Shown piece by piece: positions 7,937-16,246 of a stretch of 64,000 nt of DNA. The stretch's first letter is position 1. Every line of letters begins with the position of its first letter. Below the pieces are notes generated by a model that worked only from the letters and a program-made list of their open reading frames with translations, made no database searches and had not been told where the DNA came from. The translations under genes and the position numbers were made by a program. The stretch is from ZC4RG30 sp046347045 (GTDB lineage: Bacteria > Pseudomonadota > Gammaproteobacteria > Steroidobacterales > Steroidobacteraceae), in the NCBI GenBank assembly GCA_046347045.1, contig JAXMGX010000009.1:124001-188000 (forward strand). Reading direction: 5' to 3'.

Positions 7937-8593
7937 CTACAGCGCGCCGTAGTTCTTGATCTCGTCGTAGTAGCCGGAAACCTGCAGCGTGATGGTCACC
8001 GGATCGTCGCCGATGTTCACCCAGTACCAGCCGTGCTCGCCGGCGAAGGGTGCAACCAGCGAGCCATGGTCTTCGACGATGCCATCCTTGGCCTCGAGGT
8101 AGCGCACGAAGGCCCGCTTGTCGGTCCAGTCGGGAGAGTGCCCGTGGAAATCGACGTACACGGGACCCTTGTCGGTTTTCCACGAGTACAGCACCACCTT
8201 GTTCGCGCCCAGCACCGCCTTCACTTCGGTTTCGCCGCCCACGGGCAGCTTGATGGTGACGGTCTCGTTCTTCGGCGCCAGCCTGGCAGCCTGGTAGACA
8301 GCCGGGTTCGGCAGCGGCAGAGGTTCGCCGGCATCCGCGACCTGCACCACCTTGCCCAGGTTCTCGTTGCCGCCCAGCGTGTCCTTGAGTGCGATGGGCT
8401 TGCCGCCGCCCTGGTGCATCTGCGTGAGTCCGAGCTTGCTGCCGATGCCGGTGGGGTCGATGGCGTATTCGGCCGGCAGCACCACCACGGTGAGCACCAG
8501 CGCGGCGATGACCAGTGCTGCCAGCACCGACTTCAGCAGTCGCGCTGCGCTGGGTACCTGGATCTGGAAAGGAGAATCGGGAGTGTTGTCCAT
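7937..8593 (-). CDS. Single-pass transmembrane anchor protein associated with HupE
   Basis: A 218-residue protein with a short cytoplasmic N-terminus, one membrane segment at about residues 21-42 (LLKSVLAALVIAALVLTVVV), and a periplasmic domain of beta-strand-rich sequence ending KNYGAL. I recognise it only as the conserved transmembrane anchor protein often found next to HupE/UreJ genes; no catalytic motif is visible. Many aromatic residues and one FHGHSPDW motif could bind metal, but this is speculation. It is the last gene of the minus-strand operon starting near 12677 and lies 15 bases after the HupE gene. Confidence 0.7.
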   Translation of the reverse strand: MDNTPDSPFQIQVPSAARLLKSVLAALVIAALVLTVVVLPAEYAIDPTGIGSKLGLTQMHQGGGKPIALKDTLGGNENLGKVVQVADAGEPLPLPNPAVYQAARLAPKNETVTIKLPVGGETEVKAVLGANKVVLYSWKTDKGPVYVDFHGHSPDWTDKRAFVRYLEAKDGIVEDHGSLVAPFAGEHGWYWVNIGDDPVTITLQVSGYYDEIKNYGAL

Positions 8594-8608
8594 GTTCGCT
8601 TCCGACAG

Positions 8609-9298
8609 TTATGCGCCGCGCCAGTAGCCGGCGAGCTGGTAGCCGATGAGCACGAAGCCGGCAGCCATGATGAGCACATTGGCCGTCCACGCGCCCGACA
8701 GGAAGCTGCGCGAGCGGCGCCAGAAATTGAATGCCAGCAGGATGACGCTGAGTGCGGCGAGCTGACCCAGCTCCACGCCCACGTTGAAGCTGACAAGATT
8801 CGCCGCCAGCCCCTCGGGCGACAGCGGCAGCTCCTGCAGCTTCGTGGCAAGTCCGAAGCCGTGCGCGAAACCGAAGACCAGCACCGCGACGCGCGAGTCG
8901 ATCTGCCAGCCCAGCCGCCGGAAGCCGCCGAGATTCTCGAAGGCCTTGTAGGCCACCGACAGCCCGATGATGGCATCGACGATGTAGGCGTTGGCGTGGA
9001 TGCCGCCCAGCACGCCCGCCAGCAGCGTGGTGCTGTGCCCGACGGCAAACAGCGTGACGTACAGCGCCACGTCCTTCAGGCGATAGAGAAAGAAGATGAC
9101 GCCAGCGAGGAACAGCAGGTGGTCGTAACCCGTGACCATGTGCTTGGCGCCAAGGTACATGAACGGGAACACGTTCACGCCGCGGCTGGATGCGACATAG
9201 GCCGCATCGCCGCCGGCAACGCCGTGGGCGAGCGCGAGGCAGGGAACCAGGATCGCGGCAAGGCCGATCGCCTGGCACGCAGGATGGCGGATTCTCAT
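8609..9298 (-). CDS. HupE/UreJ family membrane protein
   Basis: A 229-residue inner-membrane protein with an N-terminal signal-like helix ending LALAHG and about six further hydrophobic helices. The family motifs are GYDHLLFLAGVIFF, FAVGHSTTLL and FGFAHGFGLATKL, with histidines inside the membrane helices. HupE/UreJ members are proposed Ni/Co permeases linked to hydrogenase or urease; no such enzyme is encoded nearby, so the substrate may be another metal. The ATG at 9298 is chosen because it starts directly before the signal helix. It follows the response regulator by four bases. Confidence 0.85.
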   Translation of the reverse strand: MRIRHPACQAIGLAAILVPCLALAHGVAGGDAAYVASSRGVNVFPFMYLGAKHMVTGYDHLLFLAGVIFFLYRLKDVALYVTLFAVGHSTTLLAGVLGGIHANAYIVDAIIGLSVAYKAFENLGGFRRLGWQIDSRVAVLVFGFAHGFGLATKLQELPLSPEGLAANLVSFNVGVELGQLAALSVILLAFNFWRRSRSFLSGAWTANVLIMAAGFVLIGYQLAGYWRGA

Positions 9299-9302
9299 GT
9301 CG

Positions 9303-9698
9303 CTATCGTAGGGCCTCATTGACGGCTGCGAGCAGTTTCTCCCTCGTGAAAGGTTTCGTCAGTGCCACCTTGGCCCCCGCGGCCGTGGCGGCGGCCAGGT
9401 ATGCCGCGGTGGATATGGCGCCGGCCTGGTAGGACTGCGCGCCGAAGTTGCCGCCGCCGGAAATGGCAAGGATGCGAAGTCCGGGATGAACCGCGCGCAG
9501 TTCGCGTATCACGTCGATCCCTTGCCCATGGGGCATGATCATGTCTGTGATCAGCAGGTCCGATGGCGCCCGGCGGAATTCCTCGATGCCCTCGGCCCCG
9601 GTGGCCGCGACCCTGACCTGAAAGCCGGCCTGTTCGAGGATCCGCTGCACGGAATCGCGGATATCCGGTTCGTCGTCAACGAGAATGATGGATGTCAT
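9303..9698 (-). CDS. Single-domain response regulator (CheY-like receiver)
   Basis: A 131-residue receiver domain without an output domain. The acidic pocket is DDEPD at residues 8-12, the phosphoacceptor is Asp52 in LLITDMIMP, and the conserved lysine lies in VALTKPF near residue 111. An insertion of about 20 Ala-rich residues (SYQAGAISTAAYLAAATA) precedes the final strand, longer than in CheY. Its start overlaps the 3' end of the kinase gene by 23 bases, so the two were built as a cognate pair. With no DNA-binding domain it must act through protein contacts or a phosphorelay. Confidence 0.88.
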   Translation of the reverse strand: MTSIILVDDEPDIRDSVQRILEQAGFQVRVAATGAEGIEEFRRAPSDLLITDMIMPHGQGIDVIRELRAVHPGLRILAISGGGNFGAQSYQAGAISTAAYLAAATAAGAKVALTKPFTREKLLAAVNEALR

Positions 9699-11164
9699 CG
9701 AGGCTTTCCTGTTCCGGAATGGTAGCGGCTGCCGAGGCGAGCAGTACATGGAACACCGTGCCGTGGCCCGGGCTGCTCTGCACCTGGATCGTGCCACGCA
9801 GCGAGGTGACGATGCCATGGACGATGGACAGGCCAAGCCCCGTGCCCTCGCCGACCTCGCGCCGCGTGAAGAAGGGTTCGTAGATTCGTTCGAGGGTTTC
9901 CGGGTCCATGCCGTGGCCCGTGTCCTCGACCGTCAGTTCGACGTAGCGGCCCGCTGTCTGCCGGCCGGACCCGTCATCCGCCGCGCCGATGGTGCGGGTG
10001 GAAATCCACAGGTCGCCGCCCGCCGGGCGCATGGCCTGCAGGCTGTTGGTGCACAGGTTCATGACGACCTGCACGATCAACGTCGGGTCCGCGAACACCG
10101 GGTCGCAATTCTCGTCGAGGCTCGTCAGCAGCCGCACGTCTGCCGGGCACAGCGCGGAAAACAGCTCGCGCATCGTTGATGTCGATCACCCGCGCCTGGT
10201 TCGCATCCTCATGCCGGCCGAACGTGAGGATCTTGCCCGCCACACTGGTGGCGCGTCCGACCGCCGCCATCATGCGCAGCATGTCGGCGTGCGCGGGGTG
10301 TTCCGGGGGAATGTGGTCCAGCGCCAATTGCCCGAAGAGGGTGATCGGGACGAGCACGTTGTTGAACTCATGCGCAAGTCCGCCGGCGAGTGTGCCGACG
10401 GTCTCGATTCTCTGTTTCTGCCGCAGGCGCGTCTCCAGCAGCTCGCGCTCCTCGATGTGGGCGGCCAGTCGCGCCGACGCGCCGACGAGTTCGCCACGCA
10501 TGGATTCCAGATCCTGCGCCAGATCGTGGATTTCGCGCAGATCGCTCGTGGCCCGCAGCTGCAAGCTGTGTTCCCCGCCCGCCACGCGCCTCGAGGCGGC
10601 GCGCAGCTGCTGCAGCGGGCGGATGATGCGTCCGCCCAGCACATAGGCGAGCAGCAGGGCCGCCAGCAGGTACGCAGCCAGCGCGATCAGCACGCCGCGC
10701 AGCGTCGTGTCGATGGTCTCCAGCGCGCCGGTTTCGTCGAATCCCAGTCGCAGCGTGCCGGTGGCGGCGCCCTGCTGCGCAGTGGCGGCAACGTAGTAGG
10801 TGCGGTCGTCACCGACGCCGAACTTCAGGTCCCCGGATCCGCTTGCCTGCCATTCGCGCTCCGGCAGCAGCGAGCTGCGGTATACGCGATCCCCGAGCCG
10901 GTACTCGACGAAGGAAATCTCGCCTCCCAGCGCCAGGCCGTCCAGGAACAGCCTGAGGCTGGCATCGTCGGTGCCGATCGAGCCGGCTTCAAGTTCCTCT
11001 ATCAGCGTGCGCGTGAAGGCACGCGCATGGTTGACGAACGAGTCGGCCTGGTTGCGCTCGATGTTCCAGGCGATGCCGAAGTACAGCAGCGGCAGAAGCA
11101 GGGCGTGCAGGCCGATGACGGACTGCATCACATAGCGCGCCACGGTCGGCTTCACGGCGCCCAT
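9676..11164 (-). pseudogene. Membrane sensor histidine kinase interrupted by a frameshift
   Basis: Two minus-strand reading frames together make one kinase. The 5' part (11164 to about 10175) encodes two membrane helices flanking a periplasmic domain, a HAMP-like linker (GGRIIRPLQQLRAAS) and the phospho-acceptor helix GGLAHEFNNVLVP. The 3' part (about 10173 to 9676) encodes the ATPase: N box VMNLCTNSLQAM, G1 DTGHGM and G2 GEGTGLGLSIVHG. The join is at 10171-10190, where frame one reads VIDINDA and frame two MRELFSALCP; a TGA just upstream in frame two fixes the window. A lost GATGC copy would explain it. It could be a real mutation or a sequencing error. Confidence 0.8.
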
Positions 11165-11589
11165 ATGACCCTCAAGATGCGCAGCTCGGGTTCCCGCTGG
11201 GCCTCGCTGCGCCACATGAACGACACGCCGGTGGGCAGCATGCGCAGCCTGTCCACCAGCTGGTGCTGGTCGCGTACCGCCAGCGGCCTGGTCACTCCCT
11301 GCTGCAGCTCCAGCGACAGGCGGCGACGCTGGTACATCTGTTCCGTCAATCCCACCACGTGCTGCAGAAACGCCATCCGCAGGCTTTCGTTGCTTTCGTT
11401 GATGATTGGCCGCAAGGGCCCCTGCGGCACCGATACCGTGAGTCCCATGAATGCGCGACGCATCTGGCTGGCACTCACGCTGCTGATCCCGCTCGACTGA
11501 TGGGTGACCAGCACGAGGTCGGCAGACGCCTGCGCCATGGCGCAGGCGCTCGTGCACAGCCACAGCACCAGTGTCGCCCAGAATTTCAC
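11152..11589 (-). CDS. Small periplasmic protein, PstS/PBP-like fold
   Basis: A 145-residue exported protein. A signal peptide (KFWATLVLWLCTSACAMAQA) is followed by LVLVTHQSSGISSVSASQMRRAFMG, and later RMAFLQHVVG and RMLPTGVSFMW. This pattern (strand, LS-xxQ-xxxxFxG helix, xFxxxVL, late GxxxFxW) resembles the short phosphate-binding-protein-like domain proteins often linked to signalling kinases. The start is taken as GTG at 11589, overlapping the upstream stop as GTGA. Immediately downstream lies the membrane kinase, so it may be the periplasmic ligand sensor of that system. This is an inference from order, not from a known pair. Confidence 0.6.
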   Translation of the reverse strand: MKFWATLVLWLCTSACAMAQASADLVLVTHQSSGISSVSASQMRRAFMGLTVSVPQGPLRPIINESNESLRMAFLQHVVGLTEQMYQRRRLSLELQQGVTRPLAVRDQHQLVDRLRMLPTGVSFMWRSEAQREPELRILRVIWAP

Positions 11590-12677
11590 GGGAAGGCCGC
11601 GCTCCACTGCAGCCGCACCTCGTGCAGCGTCTCCGGCGTCGGGATGCGGCTGCGGGAAAACTCCACGGAAATGGCATTGCGCAGCCCCAGCTGCGCCCGG
11701 ACCCCCGCGACCGATCGCCTTGCGGCAGGTGGCCGCAGCAGGGCAAGGTATGCCGCATCCCTGAGATTCGACAGCATCTCCTGCCGGGCAAAGAGCGTGA
11801 TGCCCGTCCGCAGTTCGGATTCCAGCTGCACATAGCTGGCGACGTGCGTCCGGAACCGCAGCGGCGCGGCGGCGGCATCGTCGCCGCGCATGTCCAGCAG
11901 CGAGAGATTGGCCAGCGCGCGAAGACGGCTGCCTCCGACGTTGGCGAAAAGGCCGGCTGTCCGCACCGTCACCGGTCGCAGGCCGGCCTGCGCGGTGGAG
12001 GACGCAGGTTCGCGCCGCATCCGCGTGGAGGAGGCAACCATCCCGATCACGTTCTCTCCCAGCGCATCAGGCAGCCATTCCAGGCGCAGGCTGGCGTGGG
12101 ACAAGTTGGCCCCGTTGTCGCGGAAGGGCACGAAGGGTTCAAGTTCGCCGGCGTCGATGCGGGGCGAGAGGCCCGCTGCCGCGGTGATTCGCCAGCCGTC
12201 ACGGCCGGTCGTCGGAATCAGGCTTTCGATCATCCCGCCGACGATGTGTTGTGGCAGCAGGCCCTGCTCGTCCTCCCACTGTTCCATGGACGGACGCGTG
12301 ATGCTGGTCTGCAGGAACTGGCCATGATGGAACAGCACGTTCCACACGCTGGAGGGCTGGTGGAACCGGCCGAGCCACGCGACGGTGTTGTCGGCCACTT
12401 CGTAACCGACCTGGGCGCGTTCGATCTCGTGTTCGTCGCGCGCGAGCACGACTTCGCCGAAGAACCGCCAGCGACCGGCGTGGCTGCTGAAGACCACGTC
12501 TGCCACGGCATCGACCCGTGAATCATCTTCGCCCGGCTTGTGCGAAATGAAATCGGCTTCGGCGCTCAGGAAAGTCGAGAAGACATGCGAGTCGCCGTCG
12601 TGCGCGGCGAGTGCGCGGGTTGCCGGAAGGATTGCGGCGGCGAAGAGGACGACCCACCAGGAAAGGATTTTTCGCAT
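11586..12677 (-). CDS. Exported beta-strand-rich protein, probable outer-membrane barrel
   Basis: A 363-residue protein with a signal peptide (RKILSWWVVLFAAAILPATRALA). The rest alternates polar and hydrophobic residues in a barrel-like way and ends in a phenylalanine-containing segment (WSAAFP) rather than the usual terminal aromatic. It starts with AHDGDSHVFSTFLSAEADF, which resembles the N-termini of uncharacterised porin-like proteins. No enzyme motif is visible. It heads the minus-strand operon of PBP-like protein, kinase, regulator, HupE and anchor. The ATG at 12677 directly precedes the signal peptide; in-frame upstream starts reach into the divergent promoter region. Confidence 0.55.
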   Translation of the reverse strand: MRKILSWWVVLFAAAILPATRALAAHDGDSHVFSTFLSAEADFISHKPGEDDSRVDAVADVVFSSHAGRWRFFGEVVLARDEHEIERAQVGYEVADNTVAWLGRFHQPSSVWNVLFHHGQFLQTSITRPSMEQWEDEQGLLPQHIVGGMIESLIPTTGRDGWRITAAAGLSPRIDAGELEPFVPFRDNGANLSHASLRLEWLPDALGENVIGMVASSTRMRREPASSTAQAGLRPVTVRTAGLFANVGGSRLRALANLSLLDMRGDDAAAAPLRFRTHVASYVQLESELRTGITLFARQEMLSNLRDAAYLALLRPPAARRSVAGVRAQLGLRNAISVEFSRSRIPTPETLHEVRLQWSAAFP

Positions 12678-12768
12678 GGCATGAGTATCCGGGCCCGGAT
12701 CGACGGAGTATACAAGCTCCCGCATATGGTCAATTGCGCACGACCTTGTGGTGGCTTACCTTCCACAT

Positions 12769-13968
12769 ATGTCATCGATTCCCGATGCAGGTGCAACGCT
12801 CGACGCCCATGCCATCGCACCAGCGCCGCATGTGGTGTTTCGGCTTGACCGGCGCGGCCGCGTCATAGATTTCGAGGACGCGCTGGCGGGCGATAGTTTC
12901 ATCGGCACCGCCGCGGCCCATGGTGCCGACGTGCACCGCTGCCTGCACCCCCAGTGCCAGGACATTGCCTGCGACATGCGCTTGTGCGTGCACGAGGGGC
13001 TCAACCGCATCGAGCGCACCACCATCGTCGAATGGGAACTGGCGGAGGGTCTGCCCGGGCGCACCGTGCGCATGCACCTGCGCCGCGCACCCCATTGGGC
13101 AAGCACCTGGGCCACGCTCACGGTCACCGACATCACCGCGGGTCGCAAGACCACGCTGGAGTTGCGCGAACTCAACCGCGTGCTGGCCGAGATGAGCCAG
13201 CGGCGCAACGTCGGCCAGCTGGCCGAGATGAACCGGCTGGACCGCAAACTGCGCTCGCTTACCGCCGACCTGATAGTGGCCCAGGAAAGGGAGCGGCGCC
13301 GCATCGCGTCGGAACTGCACGATGGCGTGGGGCAATGGCTGTCCATCGCCAAGCTCTCGCTGGAATCCGCTTTGCACCGCTTCGAGAAGGCCGAGGGGCG
13401 CCAGGATGCCGAGCGCGCGCTGCAGAACCTGATCGCCGGCATCGCCGAGGTGCGTTCGACCGTGCGCAACCTGGCGCCATCGGCGCTGGAGCAGTTCGGC
13501 CTCGTGCCAACCGTGGAGTTGATCTGCCACGAACTGCAGGTGTCGCGTCCGGACCTGAACCTGCAGTGGAAAGTGGAGGGCGAGCAGGGGCGCATCGCGG
13601 TGCCGCTGCAGATTGCGATCGTGCGCATCCTGCAGGAGGCGACACAGAACGCCGCCAAGCATTCGCAGGCGTCGAGTCTCCAGGTGTGGCTGCGATTCAT
13701 GGATGAAAGCGTCGTGCTGATCGTGGTCGACAACGGCAGCGGCTTCATCGAGCAGTCGGCCGCCGTGAACGGCGGCGGCGGATTGGGGCTATCCAGCATG
13801 CGCGAGCGTGTGTTGCAGACCAGTGGCAGGCTCAGGATCAACAGCCGCCCCGGCGAGGGCACGCGTGTTCACGTGGTGTGGCCGCGCCGGACCGCGGACT
13901 CCACGCGCTCAGGTACGTACAAGGCCATTCGTGATGGCGTAGCTGGTGACGGCGGCGGCGCTCTTTAG
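12769..13968 (+). CDS. Cytoplasmic PAS-type sensor kinase of the NarX/HisKA_3 class
   Basis: A 399-residue soluble histidine kinase. Residues 20-130 form a PAS-like sensor with a cysteine/histidine cluster (C58, H60, C63, C68, C73). A coiled coil follows (residues 140-175), then the HisKA_3 dimerisation helix with phospho-acceptor His184 in ASELHDGVGQW. The HATPase_c domain contains ILQEATQNAAKHS (N box), VDNGSGF and GGLGLSSMRERV. The final ~20 residues lie over the convergent regulator gene and look like read-through coding. The ATG at 12769 follows a short spacer; an in-frame GTG lies seven codons upstream. Its likely partner is the LuxR-type regulator on the opposite strand. Confidence 0.87.
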   Translation: MSSIPDAGATLDAHAIAPAPHVVFRLDRRGRVIDFEDALAGDSFIGTAAAHGADVHRCLHPQCQDIACDMRLCVHEGLNRIERTTIVEWELAEGLPGRTVRMHLRRAPHWASTWATLTVTDITAGRKTTLELRELNRVLAEMSQRRNVGQLAEMNRLDRKLRSLTADLIVAQERERRRIASELHDGVGQWLSIAKLSLESALHRFEKAEGRQDAERALQNLIAGIAEVRSTVRNLAPSALEQFGLVPTVELICHELQVSRPDLNLQWKVEGEQGRIAVPLQIAIVRILQEATQNAAKHSQASSLQVWLRFMDESVVLIVVDNGSGFIEQSAAVNGGGGLGLSSMRERVLQTSGRLRINSRPGEGTRVHVVWPRRTADSTRSGTYKAIRDGVAGDGGGAL

Positions 13969-14577
13969 GTTGAGCTTGCGCATCAGGTTGCTGCGGTGCT
14001 TTTCCACCGTCTTCGGACTGAGTGAAAGTATCTTGGCGATCTGCCGGGTGCGATGGCCTTCGGCCACGAGCTTGAGGATCTCCCGCTCGCGAGTGGTCAA
14101 CGCGCCCGGTCCCGAATCCGGGCGTTGTTGCTCGGCGCCGACCTTGCCGCCGCCCAGGTAGCCCGAGACCACCCGATCGCAGATCGCCGGCGACAGATAG
14201 CTCTTGCCGGAGAGCACCACGCGGATGGCGGTCAGCAGTTCGGTGCGGCTGTCGTCCTTCAGGACGTAGCCGTCGGCGCCGGAGCGCAGCGCGTGGTAGA
14301 TGTTGTTGTCGTCGGAATGGAACGTGAGGATCAGCACACGCACATCGGGTGTGCGCTTCTTGATGTGCGCCACCGCCTCCTGGCCGTTGGTGAGCGGCAT
14401 CGAGACATCCATGATGATGAGATCCGGCCGCAGCAGTTCCGCGGCACGGATGGCCTCGCGGCCGTTGCTGGCGAGGCCTACCACTTCCAGGTTCTGCTCC
14501 TGCGCCAGCAGCGCGTTCAGGCCATCACGCATGATGCCGTGGTCGTCGGCGATCAGGATGCGTTTGATGCTGGACAT
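13909..14577 (-). CDS. NarL/FixJ-type (LuxR family) response regulator
   Basis: A 222-residue transcription regulator. The receiver domain has DDHG at 11-14, phosphoacceptor Asp57 in LIIMDVSMP and Lys near 107 in YVLKDD. The output domain is a GerE helix-turn-helix (LTTREREILKLVAEGHRTRQIAKILSLS and SPKTVEKHRSNLMRKL). It is convergent with the HisKA_3 kinase, and their 3' ends overlap by 60 bases, so they are likely a cognate pair. HisKA_3/NarL pairs usually regulate respiratory or redox genes; the adjacent cytochrome/SCO genes are possible targets. The ATG at 14577 begins the standard N-terminus MSSIKRILIADD. Confidence 0.92.
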   Translation of the reverse strand: MSSIKRILIADDHGIMRDGLNALLAQEQNLEVVGLASNGREAIRAAELLRPDLIIMDVSMPLTNGQEAVAHIKKRTPDVRVLILTFHSDDNNIYHALRSGADGYVLKDDSRTELLTAIRVVLSGKSYLSPAICDRVVSGYLGGGKVGAEQQRPDSGPGALTTREREILKLVAEGHRTRQIAKILSLSPKTVEKHRSNLMRKLNLKSAAAVTSYAITNGLVRT

Positions 14578-14641
14578 GGCTGGCTCGTAATGTAACGAAT
14601 TGCCTGACAACTGCGAAGCGTCTGCATGCATTGGCCGGCGC

Positions 14642-16246
14642 CTAGTTTTCGACCCACGTCGCGCCCGCGCCGTCGCCGCGCACCAGCGAACTGGCCGGCA
14701 GCACGAACGCGCCGCGCGAGATGAACCGCTGCCCCTGGCCAAGCGTAGTGCGCGGCACGAGACTGGTCATGTTGGTGCTGTCGAGCATGTGCTCGAGTCC
14801 CTCGATGAAATACTCGCGCGAGTAATTGCCGGTGAGCGCAGCGAGCTGTTCGCCGACGATGTGACAGGCGAACAGCGCCTGGCTGGCGTACAGTGGGTCG
14901 AGCTGGTCGAGCTTCTGCGACCGCAGCCACTGCGATTCGCGGGCGAATGCGGCGCGGTTGCCCGCGGCGAAATTGTACGCCTGCACATGCCAGAGCTGCG
15001 GCTGGGACAGCAGCGCGGCGCCGGGACTCCAGCGGGTGAAAGTCGCGCTCGTGTACAGCGGCAGCACAAGGCCCTGCGCCCGCAGCGCCGCGTCCAGGCC
15101 CTCGAGCCGGTCCGCATCGGCCAGCATCACCAGTACATCGGGCCGTGCCTGACGCAGCAACTGCATCCAGTAGCCCGCATCCGGACGGCCGCGCGGCAAT
15201 ACACGCTCCTCGACGTGGGCCGCGTTGCTGCCAGTACCGGACGCCGCGGCCAGGGCAGCCAGCGCCGCCTGCGCCTCCGCGCCTTCCTGCCTTGCAACCA
15301 CGATGCGACGCGGCGTTTCGCCCGCCCGTTGCGCCACGTGGCGCGCGATGACCGCTCCGTCGAGTCGGGCCCCGGCATTGAAATACACCGAGTAGAAGTC
15401 GCCCTGCGCGTCGGGCGGCGAGGTGGTCATCGGCAGGATGCAGGGCAGGCGCTGCTGTTCGCAGAAGCCGTGTACCTCGCGCCAGTGTTCGCCGGCCGTG
15501 CCGGAAAACAGCAGGAATGGCGGATCCTTGTCGTACTGCTCGCGCAGCTGGCCAGCCCAGGTGCCGGGTGATCCGTGAAGCTGCCACGTGACCAACCTCC
15601 AGCGCTTCCATCCGCGGTCATGCCGCTCTCCGAACGGATGGCGACGCGCGACTTCGGCGCGGCGTGCCTCCTGGCGGGCGCCGGCATTCTTCAACTGCAC
15701 GAAGCGCTCGAGCACGCGGGTGGTTGCCTCGCGCTGGGCAATTGGTGCGCCTTCCCAGACGACGGTGGCCAGTACCACTTCGTCCTGGGTCACGCCCGGC
15801 GCCGGTTCGCTGCCAAGCCGGTGCAGGTGGGCGAGAAGCGCCGCGCCGTCCGCCGCATCGAATTGATAGCGTGGCATCAGTGGATCCAGCACCCGCCCGC
15901 TCGCGCTGACGCCCTGCGTGATTGCGCGCAGCAGGGTCGCGTCGTCATAGGCCGGTCGGGCCGCCGGGGGTGGCCGCTCGGCAAACAGCGAAGCAGCCAC
16001 GATGGGCAGGGAGCGGGCCCGGCCCTCGGCGGTGCCCAGGCCGCTGGCCCGGTGGCAGTTGGTGCACGCGGCAGCGCTGCCGGTCAGTGGCACATCCGCG
16101 CTCACTCGTGCCTGGATCGGCGCTCCCGACACGGACAGGCCCTGCATGTAGATCGCGACGCCGGCGTCTTCGCCGGCTCCCGCCATCGCGCCGCCCGCCA
16201 GCAGCCATGGCAGCGCGCGCAGCAACAGATGCGCCGCATCAGGCAT
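14642..16246 (-). CDS. Cytochrome c fused to a periplasmic ABC-type substrate-binding domain
   Basis: A 534-residue exported protein. After the signal peptide (residues 1-24) comes a mono-heme cytochrome c module with CTNCH at 61-65 and a Met-containing LDPLMPRYQFD segment as possible sixth ligand. From about residue 150 the sequence (DEVVLATVVWEGAPI, LFSGTAGEHW, RRIVVARQEG, DVLVMLADAD, SLVPRTTLGQG) resembles a type I periplasmic binding protein of the Leu/Ile/Val or branched-chain class. Such a fusion would couple ligand binding with electron transfer. Its start overlaps the SCO gene by eight bases, so the two form an operon. What ligand it binds is unknown. Confidence 0.75.
   Translation of the reverse strand: MPDAAHLLLRALPWLLAGGAMAGAGEDAGVAIYMQGLSVSGAPIQARVSADVPLTGSAAACTNCHRASGLGTAEGRARSLPIVAASLFAERPPPAARPAYDDATLLRAITQGVSASGRVLDPLMPRYQFDAADGAALLAHLHRLGSEPAPGVTQDEVVLATVVWEGAPIAQREATTRVLERFVQLKNAGARQEARRAEVARRHPFGERHDRGWKRWRLVTWQLHGSPGTWAGQLREQYDKDPPFLLFSGTAGEHWREVHGFCEQQRLPCILPMTTSPPDAQGDFYSVYFNAGARLDGAVIARHVAQRAGETPRRIVVARQEGAEAQAALAALAAASGTGSNAAHVEERVLPRGRPDAGYWMQLLRQARPDVLVMLADADRLEGLDAALRAQGLVLPLYTSATFTRWSPGAALLSQPQLWHVQAYNFAAGNRAAFARESQWLRSQKLDQLDPLYASQALFACHIVGEQLAALTGNYSREYFIEGLEHMLDSTNMTSLVPRTTLGQGQRFISRGAFVLPASSLVRGDGAGATWVEN

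Noticed and set aside
12723..12771. Two CATATG hexamers around the kinase promoter
   Set aside because: A six-base palindrome occurring twice, once at the start codon, is too short to call an operator.
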